A stretch of DNA of 64,000 nucleotides, from contig NC_009253.1 in assembly GCF_000016165.1 (NCBI RefSeq), forward strand, positions 1,770,332 through 1,834,331, written 5' to 3'. The notes beneath the pieces are model-generated. The model was given only the letters and a program-made list of their open reading frames with translations. It was not told the DNA's origin and made no database searches. Positions 26,544 to 35,421 of the stretch are shown here, piece by piece. How positions within the stretch are numbered: the first letter of the stretch is position 1; every line of letters begins with the position of its first letter. The translations under genes were made by a program, and so were the position numbers. Source of the DNA: Desulforamulus reducens MI-1 (GTDB lineage: Bacteria > Bacillota > Desulfotomaculia > Desulfotomaculales > Desulfotomaculaceae).

Positions 26544-28106
26544 ATGGATTATCAATGGTTGTCGCTTATACCGCCAGTTCTGGCAATTGGATTGGCCTTA
26601 TTTTCAAAAAAGGTAATTCCTTCTCTAGCCATCGGTATTATATCTGGTGCCTTCATTCTTAGTAATTACCAGCCTGTGGCGACGATAACAAAAGCCCTAG
26701 GCATGATGACCGAAAAGGTAACGGATAGTTGGAATTTATGTATTTTAGGCTTTCTTGTCATCTTGGGAATATTAGTACATTTGGTAACAGTAGCCGGCGG
26801 TTCTGCGGCCTATGGAAAGTGGGCAGCTACCAAAATTAAAACCAGATCCGGTGCTAAATTATCTACCTTCTTTTTAGGTATTCTCATATTTATTGATGAT
26901 TACTTTAACAGCTTAACAGTGGGTACCGTAATGAGACCCGTAACTGATAAATATAACATTTCCAGGGCAAAGTTGGCATATGTTTTGGATGCCACAGCAG
27001 CTCCCATCTGCATTATTGCCCCTGTATCCAGTTGGGTAGCCACCATTATGTCTACCATGGGAGATAAATTTAAAGCCACGGGACTTGAGATGGAACCATT
27101 TTCAGCATTTCTAATGACAATTCCCTTGAACCTTTACGCCATATTGACCATAATAATGGTGATTTTGGTTAGTCTATATAAATTGGATTTTGGTCCTATG
27201 CTTACCCATGAGGAAAGGGCTGTGAATGAAGGGGACCTAGGTGTTTTAACGGTTGTAGCCAATGAAGAAGAAAAAGTTAGCGATAAGGGCAAAGTTATGG
27301 ATTTGGTGGTGCCCATTGCAGGGTTGGTAGTATTTGTTCTAACCGCTATGGTGTATACAGGTGGCTACTTTGACGGTGGTGTGTCTGTTATCGGTGCCAT
27401 TAAAAATACCGATGCAGCAAAATCTCTGCTATATGGTGGCAGTGCAGCTTTGGTCTTAAGTTTACTAATGTTTCTCCCCAGGGGAGTTGTTACGGTTGGG
27501 CAATTACCTAAGGCAGTATACGGCGGCTTTATGTCCATGCTACCTGCTAATTTAATTTTGATTTTTGCCTGGACAATTGGTGGTATTATTGGCGAGTTAG
27601 GTACTGGTGTTTATTTGGCAAACCAATTGGGTGATAAATTACCCTTCTGGGTCTATCCGTCCCTTGCTTTTATACTTTCTGGTTTTATGGCCTTTGCGAC
27701 GGGGACTTCTTGGGGTACCTTTGCTATTATGATCCCCATTGCCATTGACTTGGCTCTGATTGTAGATCCCCAATTATTAAGTATATTAATGGCATCTGTT
27801 TTAGCTGGCGCAGTTTATGGAGACCACTGCTCACCTATCTCCGATACGACAATTTTATCTTCCACTGGTGCGGGCTGCAAACATATAGACCATGTTAGCA
27901 CCCAGTTGCCCTATGCCAGTTTGGTTGGAAGCATATGTTTTCTTGGCTATATTTTCTCGGCTGTTATGACCAAAATTACTGATAGTGTACTCTTGAATGC
28001 GACATTGACTCTTATTATTTGCTCCGGCTTGCTTGTGATTTCTTTAAATGTTTTACACCGTTTAAGCACTGCCAGAGTAGAGAAAAGTAAAGAAATAACA
28101 GTATAG
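26544..28106 (+). CDS. NhaC-family antiporter, probable lysine transporter
   Basis: 520 residues with about 12 hydrophobic segments. The conserved FIDDYFNSLTVGTVMRPVTD and GAVYGDHCSPISDTTILSS segments identify the NhaC Na+/H+ antiporter family. The lysine riboswitch directly upstream indicates that lysine is the true substrate. Riboswitch-linked NhaC-type proteins have been proposed as lysine transporters (called LysW) on the same reasoning. Import is more likely than export because an L box normally shuts genes off when lysine is abundant. SD AAAGGAG is at 26529-26535. It is a single-gene unit. Confidence 0.88.
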   Translation: MDYQWLSLIPPVLAIGLALFSKKVIPSLAIGIISGAFILSNYQPVATITKALGMMTEKVTDSWNLCILGFLVILGILVHLVTVAGGSAAYGKWAATKIKTRSGAKLSTFFLGILIFIDDYFNSLTVGTVMRPVTDKYNISRAKLAYVLDATAAPICIIAPVSSWVATIMSTMGDKFKATGLEMEPFSAFLMTIPLNLYAILTIIMVILVSLYKLDFGPMLTHEERAVNEGDLGVLTVVANEEEKVSDKGKVMDLVVPIAGLVVFVLTAMVYTGGYFDGGVSVIGAIKNTDAAKSLLYGGSAALVLSLLMFLPRGVVTVGQLPKAVYGGFMSMLPANLILIFAWTIGGIIGELGTGVYLANQLGDKLPFWVYPSLAFILSGFMAFATGTSWGTFAIMIPIAIDLALIVDPQLLSILMASVLAGAVYGDHCSPISDTTILSSTGAGCKHIDHVSTQLPYASLVGSICFLGYIFSAVMTKITDSVLLNATLTLIICSGLLVISLNVLHRLSTARVEKSKEITV

Positions 28107-28126
28107 TGTAAGATTGATTCTCTGAA

Positions 28127-28195
28127 TCTAAAGAAAACCTGGCTTACGCCATACCCTATAGGGCACAAGAGCCTTTAGGCGAGGCGTAAGCCTTA
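28127..28195. repeat. Palindromic element, copy 1
   Basis: A ~69-bp element with outer arms GGCTTACGCC (28141-28150) and GGCGTAAGCC (28183-28192). They enclose two small dyads, CCCTATAGGG and GCCTTTAGGC, so it can fold as a cruciform or clover shape. Copies lie at 35017-35086 and, inverted, at 46796-46862. It sits just past the transporter gene stop. It carries no coding capacity. Confidence 0.85.
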
Positions 28196-28213
28196 AAAAG
28201 AATAAGACTAAAG

Positions 28214-28255
28214 AACGCCGGCAAAACCCATGGGGATTTTGCCGGCGTTTTTAAT
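28214..28255 (+). terminator. Strong bidirectional terminator
   Basis: A long stem from AACGCCGGCAAAACCC to GGGATTTTGCCGGCGTT, imperfect near the loop, followed by TTTTAAT. It lies between the convergent transporter and penicillin-binding protein genes. On the minus strand it is followed by TTCTTTAG, so it probably serves both. Confidence 0.88.
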
Positions 28256-28264
28256 AAAAGATAA

Positions 28265-30751
28265 TTATTCAATAATTCGTTGGTAGGTTTCTTTTACCTT
28301 GGCTGCTTTACGAAATTTTTTTTTAGCTTCACTTTCGTTAGTATTGGAACCAGTGGTTCCTGGCAACCAATTATCTCCTTCATTTGGTTTGGGAGTTACG
28401 GTGTTGGTTCCTTCTTGATTACCGTTATTCATTTCCTGATTTTCTGGGCTATCCGGAATTGTCAGTTTATACTTCTCTGCCACAGCCGGGTCAATGCCGT
28501 TCTCAGTATGGAGAGAACACGTTTTTACGGGTGCCCTCAGTGCAAAATCTGCTACATTTGGAGGGACTGTATAAGGTGTTTTTATGACCACCTTGGTTAT
28601 GCGGTCTGTACAATAATCATTTGGTAGTTCTCCGGTGGTGGCACAAACTTCCATAATTTGATGTAAATCATCAACCTTAGTGGGAATGGTACCTTGGGCA
28701 AACATATCGTGTACCATATGATCCGATGGTGTATTAGGTCCGGGCAAAAGACCGGATTTACTATCCACAGTGGCGTAAACAATCCCCGAGGGCTTTGTAA
28801 AGGGGCGAACTGGTACATCTGCCAGGGACTTGCTCATAACCTCACGCCAGATCATCGCAGGGTAAATGCCGCCGTAGGCCTGGGGCATTCTTGTTGGCAA
28901 GTCATGGCCGATCCAAACTGCCCCTACCAGTTCAGGAGTGTAACCCACAAACCAGATATCCTTACCTTCATCGGTGGTACCGGTTTTACCTGCAACGGGC
29001 CTTGCTCCAAGGTTTGCCCGACTGCCAGTACCTGATTGCACAGCGGATCGCAGCATGTCTGTAATTAAGTAAGCGGTGGTAGCCTTCATGGCTTGTCTGC
29101 GTTCTGGTTTAAATTCCTCCACAATGGACCCATCAAAACGCTCTACGCGAATAATTGCATGGGGTTTGACATAAATACCTTGGTTGGCAAAGGCACCATA
29201 GGCTCCTACCATATCTAAGGGTACAACCCCGCTGCTAACGCCTCCCAGGGCCATGGCAAGACCATCCCGATTGGCATCCAGAGTAGTTATTCCTAATCCC
29301 TGGGCAAATTTCACAGCTTGACTAATACCGACGGAGTTTAAAAGCTTAACTGCCACAATATTTACGGAGCTAGTTAGGGCCTGCCGCATGGTAATCAATC
29401 CTCTGAAACCACCGCCCGAGTTCTTTGGACTGTAATTGCCAAAGGAGGTTGGGATATCATCAATGACCGAAGCAGGACCCATACCTTTGTATTCAACGGC
29501 AGGTCCGTAGGCAACAATAGGTTTAATGGAAGAACCGGGTTGACGACCTATTTTGCTGCCATTGGAAAGAATCTGATACTGGGTAGCACGGTTCAGTGCC
29601 CTTTGGTGCGTGTGCTCGCGCCCGCCAACTATGGCCCTTAAATACCCCGTACCGGGTTCCATAAAGACTGCAGCACCCTGGGGTTGTGGTAGTCCGTTTT
29701 TGTCCGGTTTGTAATTAGGAAAATTTTTGGCATTGGCCATGGCCAATTCAACGGTTTTTTGTATTTTGGGGTCTAAAGTTGTATAAACCTTAAGACCACC
29801 CTTATAGACCATATCTGGCCCATATTTTTGAACCAGTTTTTCTGTTACATAATCAATAAAGTAGGGGTACGGATACCTAGTTGCCTGCATTTTAGTACCG
29901 TCAGGCAGGGGTTTTGAAGCAGCAGCTTGACGTTCCTCTTCCGTAATTTTACCGGCCTCTTTCATTCTTAATAAAACAATATTACGCCGATTAAGAGTTA
30001 AGTCATAATCCTTTTGATGCTGTTCTTCAAGTTTTTTCTTATCTTGTTCTGAGTTCTCTCCATCATCTAAGGATTTTCCACTGTCCAGGTAGCGAGAGTA
30101 AGCAGATGGCGCCTGGGGTATTCCTGCCAGAAAAGCAGCCTCTTCCAGGGTTAATTCATCGGTTTTTAAATCCTTGCCAAAATATATTTGGGCGGCAGAT
30201 TGAATCCCATAGGCTCCTTGACCAAAGTATATTTTGTTAAGGTACATTTCAAAGATTTCATCTTTCATGAAATGTCTTTCCATCTGGAGGGTTAAAATAA
30301 CTTCCTGCATTTTTCGTTTCATGCTACGTTCTGGTGACAGGTAAGATAGTTTAACTAACTGCATGGTAATTGTGCTAAAGCCTTCACGGATTTCACCAGC
30401 AGCTACGTTTCTAAAAACAGCACGCCCTAAGCTACGAAAGTTTATGCCGTGATGATCGTAGAAATGCTCATCTTCAGTTGCTAGAACGGCATCCTTCACT
30501 GTTGCAGGTACTTCACTTAATTGAATAGGTTCTCGGTTTTCTGTACCAATTCTTGTTACTAGGTTGCCATCCTTATCATAAATTGAAGTGGGCACCATAT
30601 TCTCTAAGGCCTGGGGGTTAAAGGCAGGCATGTCCGACATTGCATAGGCAAAAAAGCCCAGCGATGCCAGGCCACCTATCGTAACAATGAGAATTGTAAT
30701 AAGTAAAATTAAGCGTCCAGGTCTAAGCCTTCGGCTTTTGCGTTTTGCCAA
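28265..30751 (-). CDS. Class A penicillin-binding protein (PBP1A family)
   Basis: 828 residues from a TTG start behind GGAGG. One transmembrane helix (13-37) anchors it outside the membrane. The GT51 glycosyltransferase domain has ATEDEHFYDHHG (91-102) with the catalytic Glu. The transpeptidase domain shows S407-x2-K410 in GSSIKP, the SVN motif and KTGTT. It polymerises and cross-links peptidoglycan strands. The C-terminus is a low-complexity Asn/Gly/Pro tail with a basic end. A lysine- and glutamate-rich insert (about 225-255) lies between the two domains. The gene is transcribed alone. Confidence 0.94.
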   Translation of the reverse strand: MAKRKSRRLRPGRLILLITILIVTIGGLASLGFFAYAMSDMPAFNPQALENMVPTSIYDKDGNLVTRIGTENREPIQLSEVPATVKDAVLATEDEHFYDHHGINFRSLGRAVFRNVAAGEIREGFSTITMQLVKLSYLSPERSMKRKMQEVILTLQMERHFMKDEIFEMYLNKIYFGQGAYGIQSAAQIYFGKDLKTDELTLEEAAFLAGIPQAPSAYSRYLDSGKSLDDGENSEQDKKKLEEQHQKDYDLTLNRRNIVLLRMKEAGKITEEERQAAASKPLPDGTKMQATRYPYPYFIDYVTEKLVQKYGPDMVYKGGLKVYTTLDPKIQKTVELAMANAKNFPNYKPDKNGLPQPQGAAVFMEPGTGYLRAIVGGREHTHQRALNRATQYQILSNGSKIGRQPGSSIKPIVAYGPAVEYKGMGPASVIDDIPTSFGNYSPKNSGGGFRGLITMRQALTSSVNIVAVKLLNSVGISQAVKFAQGLGITTLDANRDGLAMALGGVSSGVVPLDMVGAYGAFANQGIYVKPHAIIRVERFDGSIVEEFKPERRQAMKATTAYLITDMLRSAVQSGTGSRANLGARPVAGKTGTTDEGKDIWFVGYTPELVGAVWIGHDLPTRMPQAYGGIYPAMIWREVMSKSLADVPVRPFTKPSGIVYATVDSKSGLLPGPNTPSDHMVHDMFAQGTIPTKVDDLHQIMEVCATTGELPNDYCTDRITKVVIKTPYTVPPNVADFALRAPVKTCSLHTENGIDPAVAEKYKLTIPDSPENQEMNNGNQEGTNTVTPKPNEGDNWLPGTTGSNTNESEAKKKFRKAAKVKETYQRIIE

Positions 30752-30838
30752 AAGAAAACCTCCTTATGAGAAAATATAAGGCAATGATAACAAAATTATA
30801 CCATACTATACTGGTGGCAGAGCAGAATTTTTGTTTTC

Positions 30839-30867
30839 TTGTCACCTACTGTTAACTTTGGTATAAT
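30839..30867 (+). promoter_or_regulatory. Promoter of tyrS
   Basis: TTGTCA (30839-30844), 17-bp spacer, TATAAT (30862-30867). The predicted start near 30874 leaves a leader of about 184 bases before tyrS. Confidence 0.75.
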
Positions 30868-30872
30868 TATAA

Positions 30873-31050
30873 AAGTTTGTTAGTAAACTTGGCTGGCGTC
30901 AAAACCGAAGGGTATAAGAACCCTTAAGGTTGTGGCGGCGGCCTTAGTTATACCTATGCCTATTGGCAAATGGAACTTTCTCATGGGCTAAAAGGCTACA
31001 GTAATATTACGAAGCTGATTCTATTTTTGGATGGGTTTTCTGAAAGGAGT
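30873..31050 (+). promoter_or_regulatory. Structured tyrS leader of unknown type
   Basis: The leader has a hairpin AAGTTT/AAACTT (30873-30890) and a nested hairpin in which AACC/GGTT encloses AAGGGT/ACCCTT (30903-30931). A GC-rich run TGTGGCGGCGGCC and a GCCTATTGGC hairpin follow. I find no T-box core (AGGGTGGTACCGCG) and no terminator with a T run, and it matches none of the common riboswitches I know. The segment AAACTT could pair instead with a downstream AGTT, which would allow two conformations, but this is only inference. Confidence 0.45.
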
Positions 31051-31057
31051 ATTCTAA

Positions 31058-32281
31058 ATGTTAGATTTTCAAAAACAACTTGAGATTATTAGACGGGGCG
31101 TGGCAGAGATTGTTCCTGAAGAGGAACTGGTAGAGAAGTTAAAAAAGTCTGTTGCCAGTAATAAACCTTTACATATTAAGCTGGGACTAGACCCCTCGGC
31201 CCCAGATATTCACCTGGGTCATACTGTTGTGTTGCAAAAATTGCGTCAGTTTCAGGAACTGGGCCACAACATTACTATTATTCTGGGTGATTTTACAGGT
31301 CGAATTGGCGATCCCACTGGCAAATCCGTAGCAAGAAAACCATTAACGGAAGAAGAAGTACTGGCCAATGCCAGGACCTATGAACAACAAATCTTTAAAA
31401 TTTTAGATCCAGAAAAAACCAAAGTACACTTTAATAGTACATGGCTTGCTCCCTTAAAATTTGAAGATGTTATAAAATTAGCTGCAACTACTACGGTCGC
31501 CAGAATGTTGGAACGCGAGGACTTTACAAAACGCATGAGGGAAAATTTACCCATCAGCATTCATGAGTTTTTCTATCCTTTAATGCAAGGCTATGATTCT
31601 GTTGCCCTGGAAGCAGATATAGAAATGGGAGGGACGGATCAAAAATTCAACTTGTTAATGGGACGAACTTTGCAAAAGGAATTTGGCCAAGAACCACAGG
31701 TTGCAATCATGATGCCAATTCTTGAGGGCCTTGATGGTGTAAATAAAATGAGTAAGAGTCTAGGTAACTATATCGGTATTGATGAACCACCACAAGAAAT
31801 GTACGGAAAAACAATGTCTCTTCCAGATGAGTTAATGGTGCGCTATTTTGAGTTGGTTACACCAGTGCCTTTAGAAGAAGTTAAAGCAATTGCCAAGGGG
31901 TTGGAGGATGGTTCGCTGCATCCCAGGGATGTGAAGATGAGATTGGGCAGAGAAATTGTGACATTCTACCATGGACCCGAGGCGGCCCTGCAAGCAGAAG
32001 ATCATTTTAAAACGGTCTTTCAAAAGGGGGAAATCCCTGATGAAATAGATGAGTTTTTAGTCTCGGGGGATTTACTTGAAGAAGGTTTAGTAGCGTTACC
32101 CAAGCTTCTAACCCAGGCTAAGCTAGCTGGTACCAATAGCGAAGCAAGGAGGCTTATAAAAGAAGGGGCAGTAAAAATTAACGGAGAGAAAGCAACTGAT
32201 CCCAATATGAGATTGAAACCACAAGAAGGTATGATTATTCGGACGGGTAAACGTAAATTTGCTAAACTGATATTGAAATAA
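31058..32281 (+). CDS. tyrS: Tyrosyl-tRNA synthetase
   Basis: 407 residues. The class I signatures are HLGH (52-55) and KMSKS (230-234), with the S4 RNA-binding domain at the C-terminus ([17 protein letters not shown]). The KMSKS form and the length suggest the TyrZ branch rather than the Bacillus TyrS branch (KFGKS). The enzyme charges tRNA-Tyr. SD GAAAGGAG lies ten bases before the ATG. Many Firmicutes control this gene by a T-box; that element is absent here and a different structured leader is present. Confidence 0.96.
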   Translation: MLDFQKQLEIIRRGVAEIVPEEELVEKLKKSVASNKPLHIKLGLDPSAPDIHLGHTVVLQKLRQFQELGHNITIILGDFTGRIGDPTGKSVARKPLTEEEVLANARTYEQQIFKILDPEKTKVHFNSTWLAPLKFEDVIKLAATTTVARMLEREDFTKRMRENLPISIHEFFYPLMQGYDSVALEADIEMGGTDQKFNLLMGRTLQKEFGQEPQVAIMMPILEGLDGVNKMSKSLGNYIGIDEPPQEMYGKTMSLPDELMVRYFELVTPVPLEEVKAIAKGLEDGSLHPRDVKMRLGREIVTFYHGPEAALQAEDHFKTVFQKGEIPDEIDEFLVSGDLLEEGLVALPKLLTQAKLAGTNSEARRLIKEGAVKINGEKATDPNMRLKPQEGMIIRTGKRKFAKLILK

Positions 32282-32314
32282 ATAATCTAATAGGCTATAG
32301 GTTATCACCTTTTA

Positions 32315-32351
32315 TTTCACCTCCACATATAGATAAGATGTGGAGGTGAAA
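32315..32351 (+). promoter_or_regulatory. Hairpin covering the yunB SD
   Basis: A perfect 14-bp inverted repeat, TTTCACCTCCACAT (32315-32328) and ATGTGGAGGTGAAA (32338-32351), with a nine-base loop. The right arm contains GGAGG, the likely SD for the TTG at 32355. It may limit translation of yunB or act as the tyrS 3' hairpin. There is no T run after it. Confidence 0.6.
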
Positions 32352-32354
32352 GCT

Positions 32355-32999
32355 TTGTTTAAGAGGAAAAGACAAGTATCCGGTAAATTGTTGATTATAT
32401 TTTTTATAGTGGGGTTGGTAGGAACTGTGGTCTTTATAGATCGTCTTCTGCAACCCACACTTTTTACCATTGCCCGGGTCAAGGCCATTCATATGGCAAC
32501 GGAAATAGTAAATAAAATTGTTATGGAAAATTTAGCTCGGCAGCAATTAAAATATCAGGATTTCATCCAATTGCATAAGGATGAGGAAGGAAAAATTGTC
32601 TTTGTGCAGGCAGATACAATGAAGATCAATAAAGTATCCAATCAGATTACCCTTGAGATTCAAGAAAGCTTTAAGCAAATGGACAATCAAAGCATAAGCA
32701 TTCCAGTGGGGCAATTGCTGGGAATTCATCTGCTGGCTGCCTTAGGGCCGGAATTAAACGTAAGGATGATTCCCTTGGGGATTATTCGAGTAGATGTTAT
32801 TGACAAATTTGAGGGGGCCGGGATAAACCAAACCCGTCATTTAATTTGGTTAGATTTCCAATCGGAGTTTCAGATAGCCATCCCGTTATATAAAGAAGTA
32901 TTTAAGGTTGCGACAAAAGTTCCACTGGCACAAAACATCATCGTGGGAGATGTTCCGCCGGCCCTTGTTACATTACAGGGAGGTATCCTGGGGAAATAA
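32355..32999 (+). CDS. yunB: Sporulation protein YunB
   Basis: 214 residues from TTG (MFKRKRQVSGKLL). GGAGG (32342-32346) is eight bases upstream of that TTG, while GTG codons at 32340 and 32346 lack a proper SD. One hydrophobic helix (about 12-30) anchors the N-terminus. The rest, with KAIHMATEIVNKIV and VPLAQNIIVGDVPP, matches the YunB family. In Bacillus yunB is expressed in the mother cell and is needed for normal sporulation; its mechanism is unknown. It supports assigning the host to the endospore formers. Confidence 0.85.
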   Translation: MFKRKRQVSGKLLIIFFIVGLVGTVVFIDRLLQPTLFTIARVKAIHMATEIVNKIVMENLARQQLKYQDFIQLHKDEEGKIVFVQADTMKINKVSNQITLEIQESFKQMDNQSISIPVGQLLGIHLLAALGPELNVRMIPLGIIRVDVIDKFEGAGINQTRHLIWLDFQSEFQIAIPLYKEVFKVATKVPLAQNIIVGDVPPALVTLQGGILGK

Positions 33000-33038
33000 G
33001 ATCTACAGCTCGGTGGCACGGGGTAGGTATTCTAGGTT

Positions 33039-33083
33039 CATAATAAGACCCGCAATAATGTTTGTATTGCGGGTCTTATTATG
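33039..33083. terminator. Bidirectional terminator-like hairpin
   Basis: A perfect 19-bp inverted repeat starting CATAATAAGACCCG (33039-33057) and matched at 33065-33083, with a seven-base loop. It lies between the convergent yunB and ferredoxin-nitroreductase genes. No long T run follows on the plus strand, but the stem is AT-rich at its base on both sides. Confidence 0.7.
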
Positions 33084-33172
33084 GGAAGATAAAGAATTTT
33101 ATCTCATGTAATACAACAGTTGAGGTAGGTTGTTGGCAATGTGATTACTGTTGAATTTTATCGGGGCAACCC

Positions 33173-33997
33173 TTAGCGCCAGGAGATGACCGGTTCATTT
33201 CGCCGGGGGATACGATGGTAACGATATTTTGGATGACCAATGAGCAGTGCACCACAGCATCTATGATCTCCGGGTATTCCCAGGGCTTCTTTTGCCTGGG
33301 GATAAGCATTGGCAGCTAAGTTTAAAAATCCAGCCCAGCAAGCTCCTAGCCCCATGGAGAATGCAGCCAGTTCTAGATAAGTAAGGGCAATCACACAATC
33401 TGTTTGGGCCGTTGGTTGAGCGACCGGGGAGTGGGTTAAAATCACATGGGGTGCGTTGCGGCATATTTTATCTTCACCTTTTTCCCAGGAAGCAACTAAA
33501 CTAGTTGCATAATTGGTGAAAGGGGCTGCAGGGTTTTCCTTCAGCATTAAACGCATCCAATCTATCACCAAACCAGCCATGCGGTTTACTTCATTTGTAT
33601 TCTCAATAACCAGCCAGTTAACAGGTTGTTTGTTGCTACCCGAGGGCGCGCAGCGGGCAATATCGATTAATTTTAATAAAGTATCGTGTTGAACAGGTTG
33701 CTTTTTATAAGTGCGAATGGATCGTCGGGATGATAATAAATGTATGGTCTGCTCGGAACTGGGAAGCAGGTCCTTTTGTACTGGCGGACAGTCTTGGAAC
33801 TGCATGGTTTTTAAAGTTAAAGCACCATGGGGGCAAACTGCCACACAATGCCCGCAGTTAATACAGATTTGATCAGCACCTGCTACCGGTCTGGGAAAAG
33901 CCTCCTTCCCAGCCATTTCAATAACGCCAACAGGGCATTCTGCAACACAAATGCCATCCCGCTTACATTTATTAGAATCCACAGTAAAAAGACTCAT
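33173..33997 (-). CDS. Ferredoxin-nitroreductase fusion protein
   Basis: 274 residues. The N-terminal ~60 residues hold two [4Fe-4S] motifs, CKRDGICVAECP and CINCGHCVAVCP. The remainder is a nitroreductase domain that binds FMN, with SSRRSIRTYKKQPV and the later GACWAGFL and GIPGDHRCCGALLIG segments. Such proteins couple ferredoxin-type electrons to a flavin reductase; the substrate is unknown. The SD on the minus strand is AAAGGGGA. It stands alone, facing yunB across a terminator hairpin. Confidence 0.85.
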   Translation of the reverse strand: MSLFTVDSNKCKRDGICVAECPVGVIEMAGKEAFPRPVAGADQICINCGHCVAVCPHGALTLKTMQFQDCPPVQKDLLPSSEQTIHLLSSRRSIRTYKKQPVQHDTLLKLIDIARCAPSGSNKQPVNWLVIENTNEVNRMAGLVIDWMRLMLKENPAAPFTNYATSLVASWEKGEDKICRNAPHVILTHSPVAQPTAQTDCVIALTYLELAAFSMGLGACWAGFLNLAANAYPQAKEALGIPGDHRCCGALLIGHPKYRYHRIPRRNEPVISWR

Positions 33998-34270
33998 AAT
34001 AATCCCCTTTCATATTTCTCTGATTCTTACTGCAAGGTTAAAATATTCATGTTTAATAAATAATAACAATTACCATATTTTTTGTTAAGTACGCACTAGG
34101 AGAAAATTTCGCACCAGTTTTGGTTGTGTCATTATCTCCTCTGGTGTTGAAAGAAAAGTCAGTAGTCCGTGATTTTGGAGTGGTGGAAAGGTGGTTTTAT
34201 TTTTGAAAGCTGTCTTTACTAGTTATGGTATAATTGTTATAAAAGTAACAAGCGAGAGGTGAGGGGTAGA

Positions 34271-34999
34271 ATGAGCAAAAATTTGAAATCAACAGATACG
34301 TTTAATTTTTCCTGCCATGAAGGCCTTTCCTGTTTTAAGCAATGCTGCAGGGATATTAATATATTTTTAACCCCCTATGATGTGTTGCGTATGAAACAAT
34401 CCTTGGGAATGGTATCAGGAGAGTTTTTGAATATGTATACACATGTTATGCGTGTCCCAGGTTCAGGCTTTCCGGTGGTAATCCTCAAAATGCGCGAGGA
34501 CAATCTGGTTTGTCCCTTTATAACTGATTATGGTTGTAAAGTGTATAATGTAAGACCCTGGTCCTGTCGAATGGCACCAATAGAAGTAAGGGGAGAAGGA
34601 CTGTACGGTGTTGCCTTTGAAAAATCCCATTGCCACGGGTTGGAAGAAAGCAGACGATGGACTGTGGAGGAATGGATGAAAAATCAGGGACTGTATGAAT
34701 ACCAGGAACCTGAAGAACTATTTGGACAGATTCCTCTTAAAATTAGGTTAACCGGGGAAAAGAGTGCAGACCAACATATTATGGATATGATTTTTATGGG
34801 ATGTTATGATCTTGATAGGTTTAGGGAAATACTCACGGCCAATCCTTCGATAGTTCAAAACAGTCAAATAGAAGTGGATATTAAGGATGACCTTTCGTTA
34901 ATGAAATTTGCCTTCAGATGGTTACCGGAGCAACTTAATGATTCAAAACAGCGGCAAGTTTTAAGGGCTATTGTTGACAAACAAAGAACAAATAGCTAA
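34271..34999 (+). CDS. YkgJ-family cysteine-cluster protein
   Basis: 242 residues. It opens with a cysteine cluster, CHEGLSCFKQCC, continues with CPFITDYGCKVYNVRPWSCR, and has a later CHG. This pattern fits the YkgJ family of putative Zn- or Fe-chelating proteins, which have no defined activity. ATG 34271 is preferred over 34259 because GAGGTGAGGGG lies directly before it. A TATAAT is at 34229-34234, though the nearest -35-like hexamer is spaced too far for confidence. A palindromic element follows the stop. Confidence 0.75.
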   Translation: MSKNLKSTDTFNFSCHEGLSCFKQCCRDINIFLTPYDVLRMKQSLGMVSGEFLNMYTHVMRVPGSGFPVVILKMREDNLVCPFITDYGCKVYNVRPWSCRMAPIEVRGEGLYGVAFEKSHCHGLEESRRWTVEEWMKNQGLYEYQEPEELFGQIPLKIRLTGEKSADQHIMDMIFMGCYDLDRFREILTANPSIVQNSQIEVDIKDDLSLMKFAFRWLPEQLNDSKQRQVLRAIVDKQRTNS

Positions 35000-35016
35000 C
35001 TTTCAGGGTTTAGTTT

Positions 35017-35086
35017 TCTAAAGAAAACTTGGCTTACGCCATACCCTATAGGGCACAAGAGCCTTTAGGCGACGGCGTAAGCCTTA
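35017..35086. repeat. Palindromic element, copy 2
   Basis: Nearly identical to copy 1, from TCTAAAGAAAAC through GGCTTACGCC (35031-35040) to GGCGTAAGCC (35074-35083). It differs by one substitution in the left flank and one extra C before the right arm. It lies 17 bases after the YkgJ-family gene stop, again at a 3' end. Confidence 0.85.
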
Positions 35087-35126
35087 GTTGCCCTTATGCA
35101 AGTCGGAAAGTTTTATACTTTCCGAC

Positions 35127-35190
35127 GTACTAAAAAACGAAGGACCTTGCTTTTGAAGCAAGGTCCTTCGTTTTTTAGTACTGCTGTTTA
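35127..35190. terminator. 26-bp perfect inverted repeat, bidirectional terminator
   Basis: Arms 35127-35152 and 35156-35181 are fully complementary, starting GTACTAAAAAACGAAGGACC, with a three-base loop TTG. The A-rich start and T-rich end (CGTTTTTTAG) give a T run on both strands. It lies between convergent genes. Confidence 0.85.
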
Positions 35191-35378
35191 GTGAAGTATT
35201 GTCCCTTGGGATTGCTTGGGGGTAGAGTAATACTAAAAAAGAACAAATTTTGATGTTCTAAAACGGAACAATGATAACCTTTGGAACGTTAAAAAAGAGA
35301 TAAAATAGAACAAATTTTACAAATACTTAGCTTTATATTGTGGCATATAAATTGCATATAATAGCTATATAAGAAAAG

Positions 35379-35405
35379 ATTAACCCGACTTTGCGTCGGG
35401 TTAAT
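35379..35405 (-). terminator. Terminator of the hyd1 operon
   Basis: The perfect 11-bp stem ATTAACCCGAC/GTCGGGTTAAT with a five-base loop is followed on the minus strand by CTTTTCTT. It is 17 bases past the hydA1 stop. Confidence 0.8.
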
Positions 35406-35421
35406 AAAAACAAAATATAAT

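Larger units (their letters stand above)
35000..35421. other. Intergenic region with repeat, hairpins and direct repeats
   Basis: No gene is seen. The region holds the second palindromic element (35017-35086), a small hairpin GTCGGAAAGT/ACTTTCCGAC (35102-35126) and a 26-bp perfect inverted repeat (35127-35181). It also has a direct repeat AGAACAAATTTT at 35240-35251 and 35307-35318, and the hydA1 terminator (35379-35405). Confidence 0.7.

Noticed and set aside
30870-31057. T-box or c-di-GMP riboswitch before tyrS
   Set aside because: The T-box core and the terminator are missing, and the conserved blocks of c-di-GMP riboswitches cannot be aligned.
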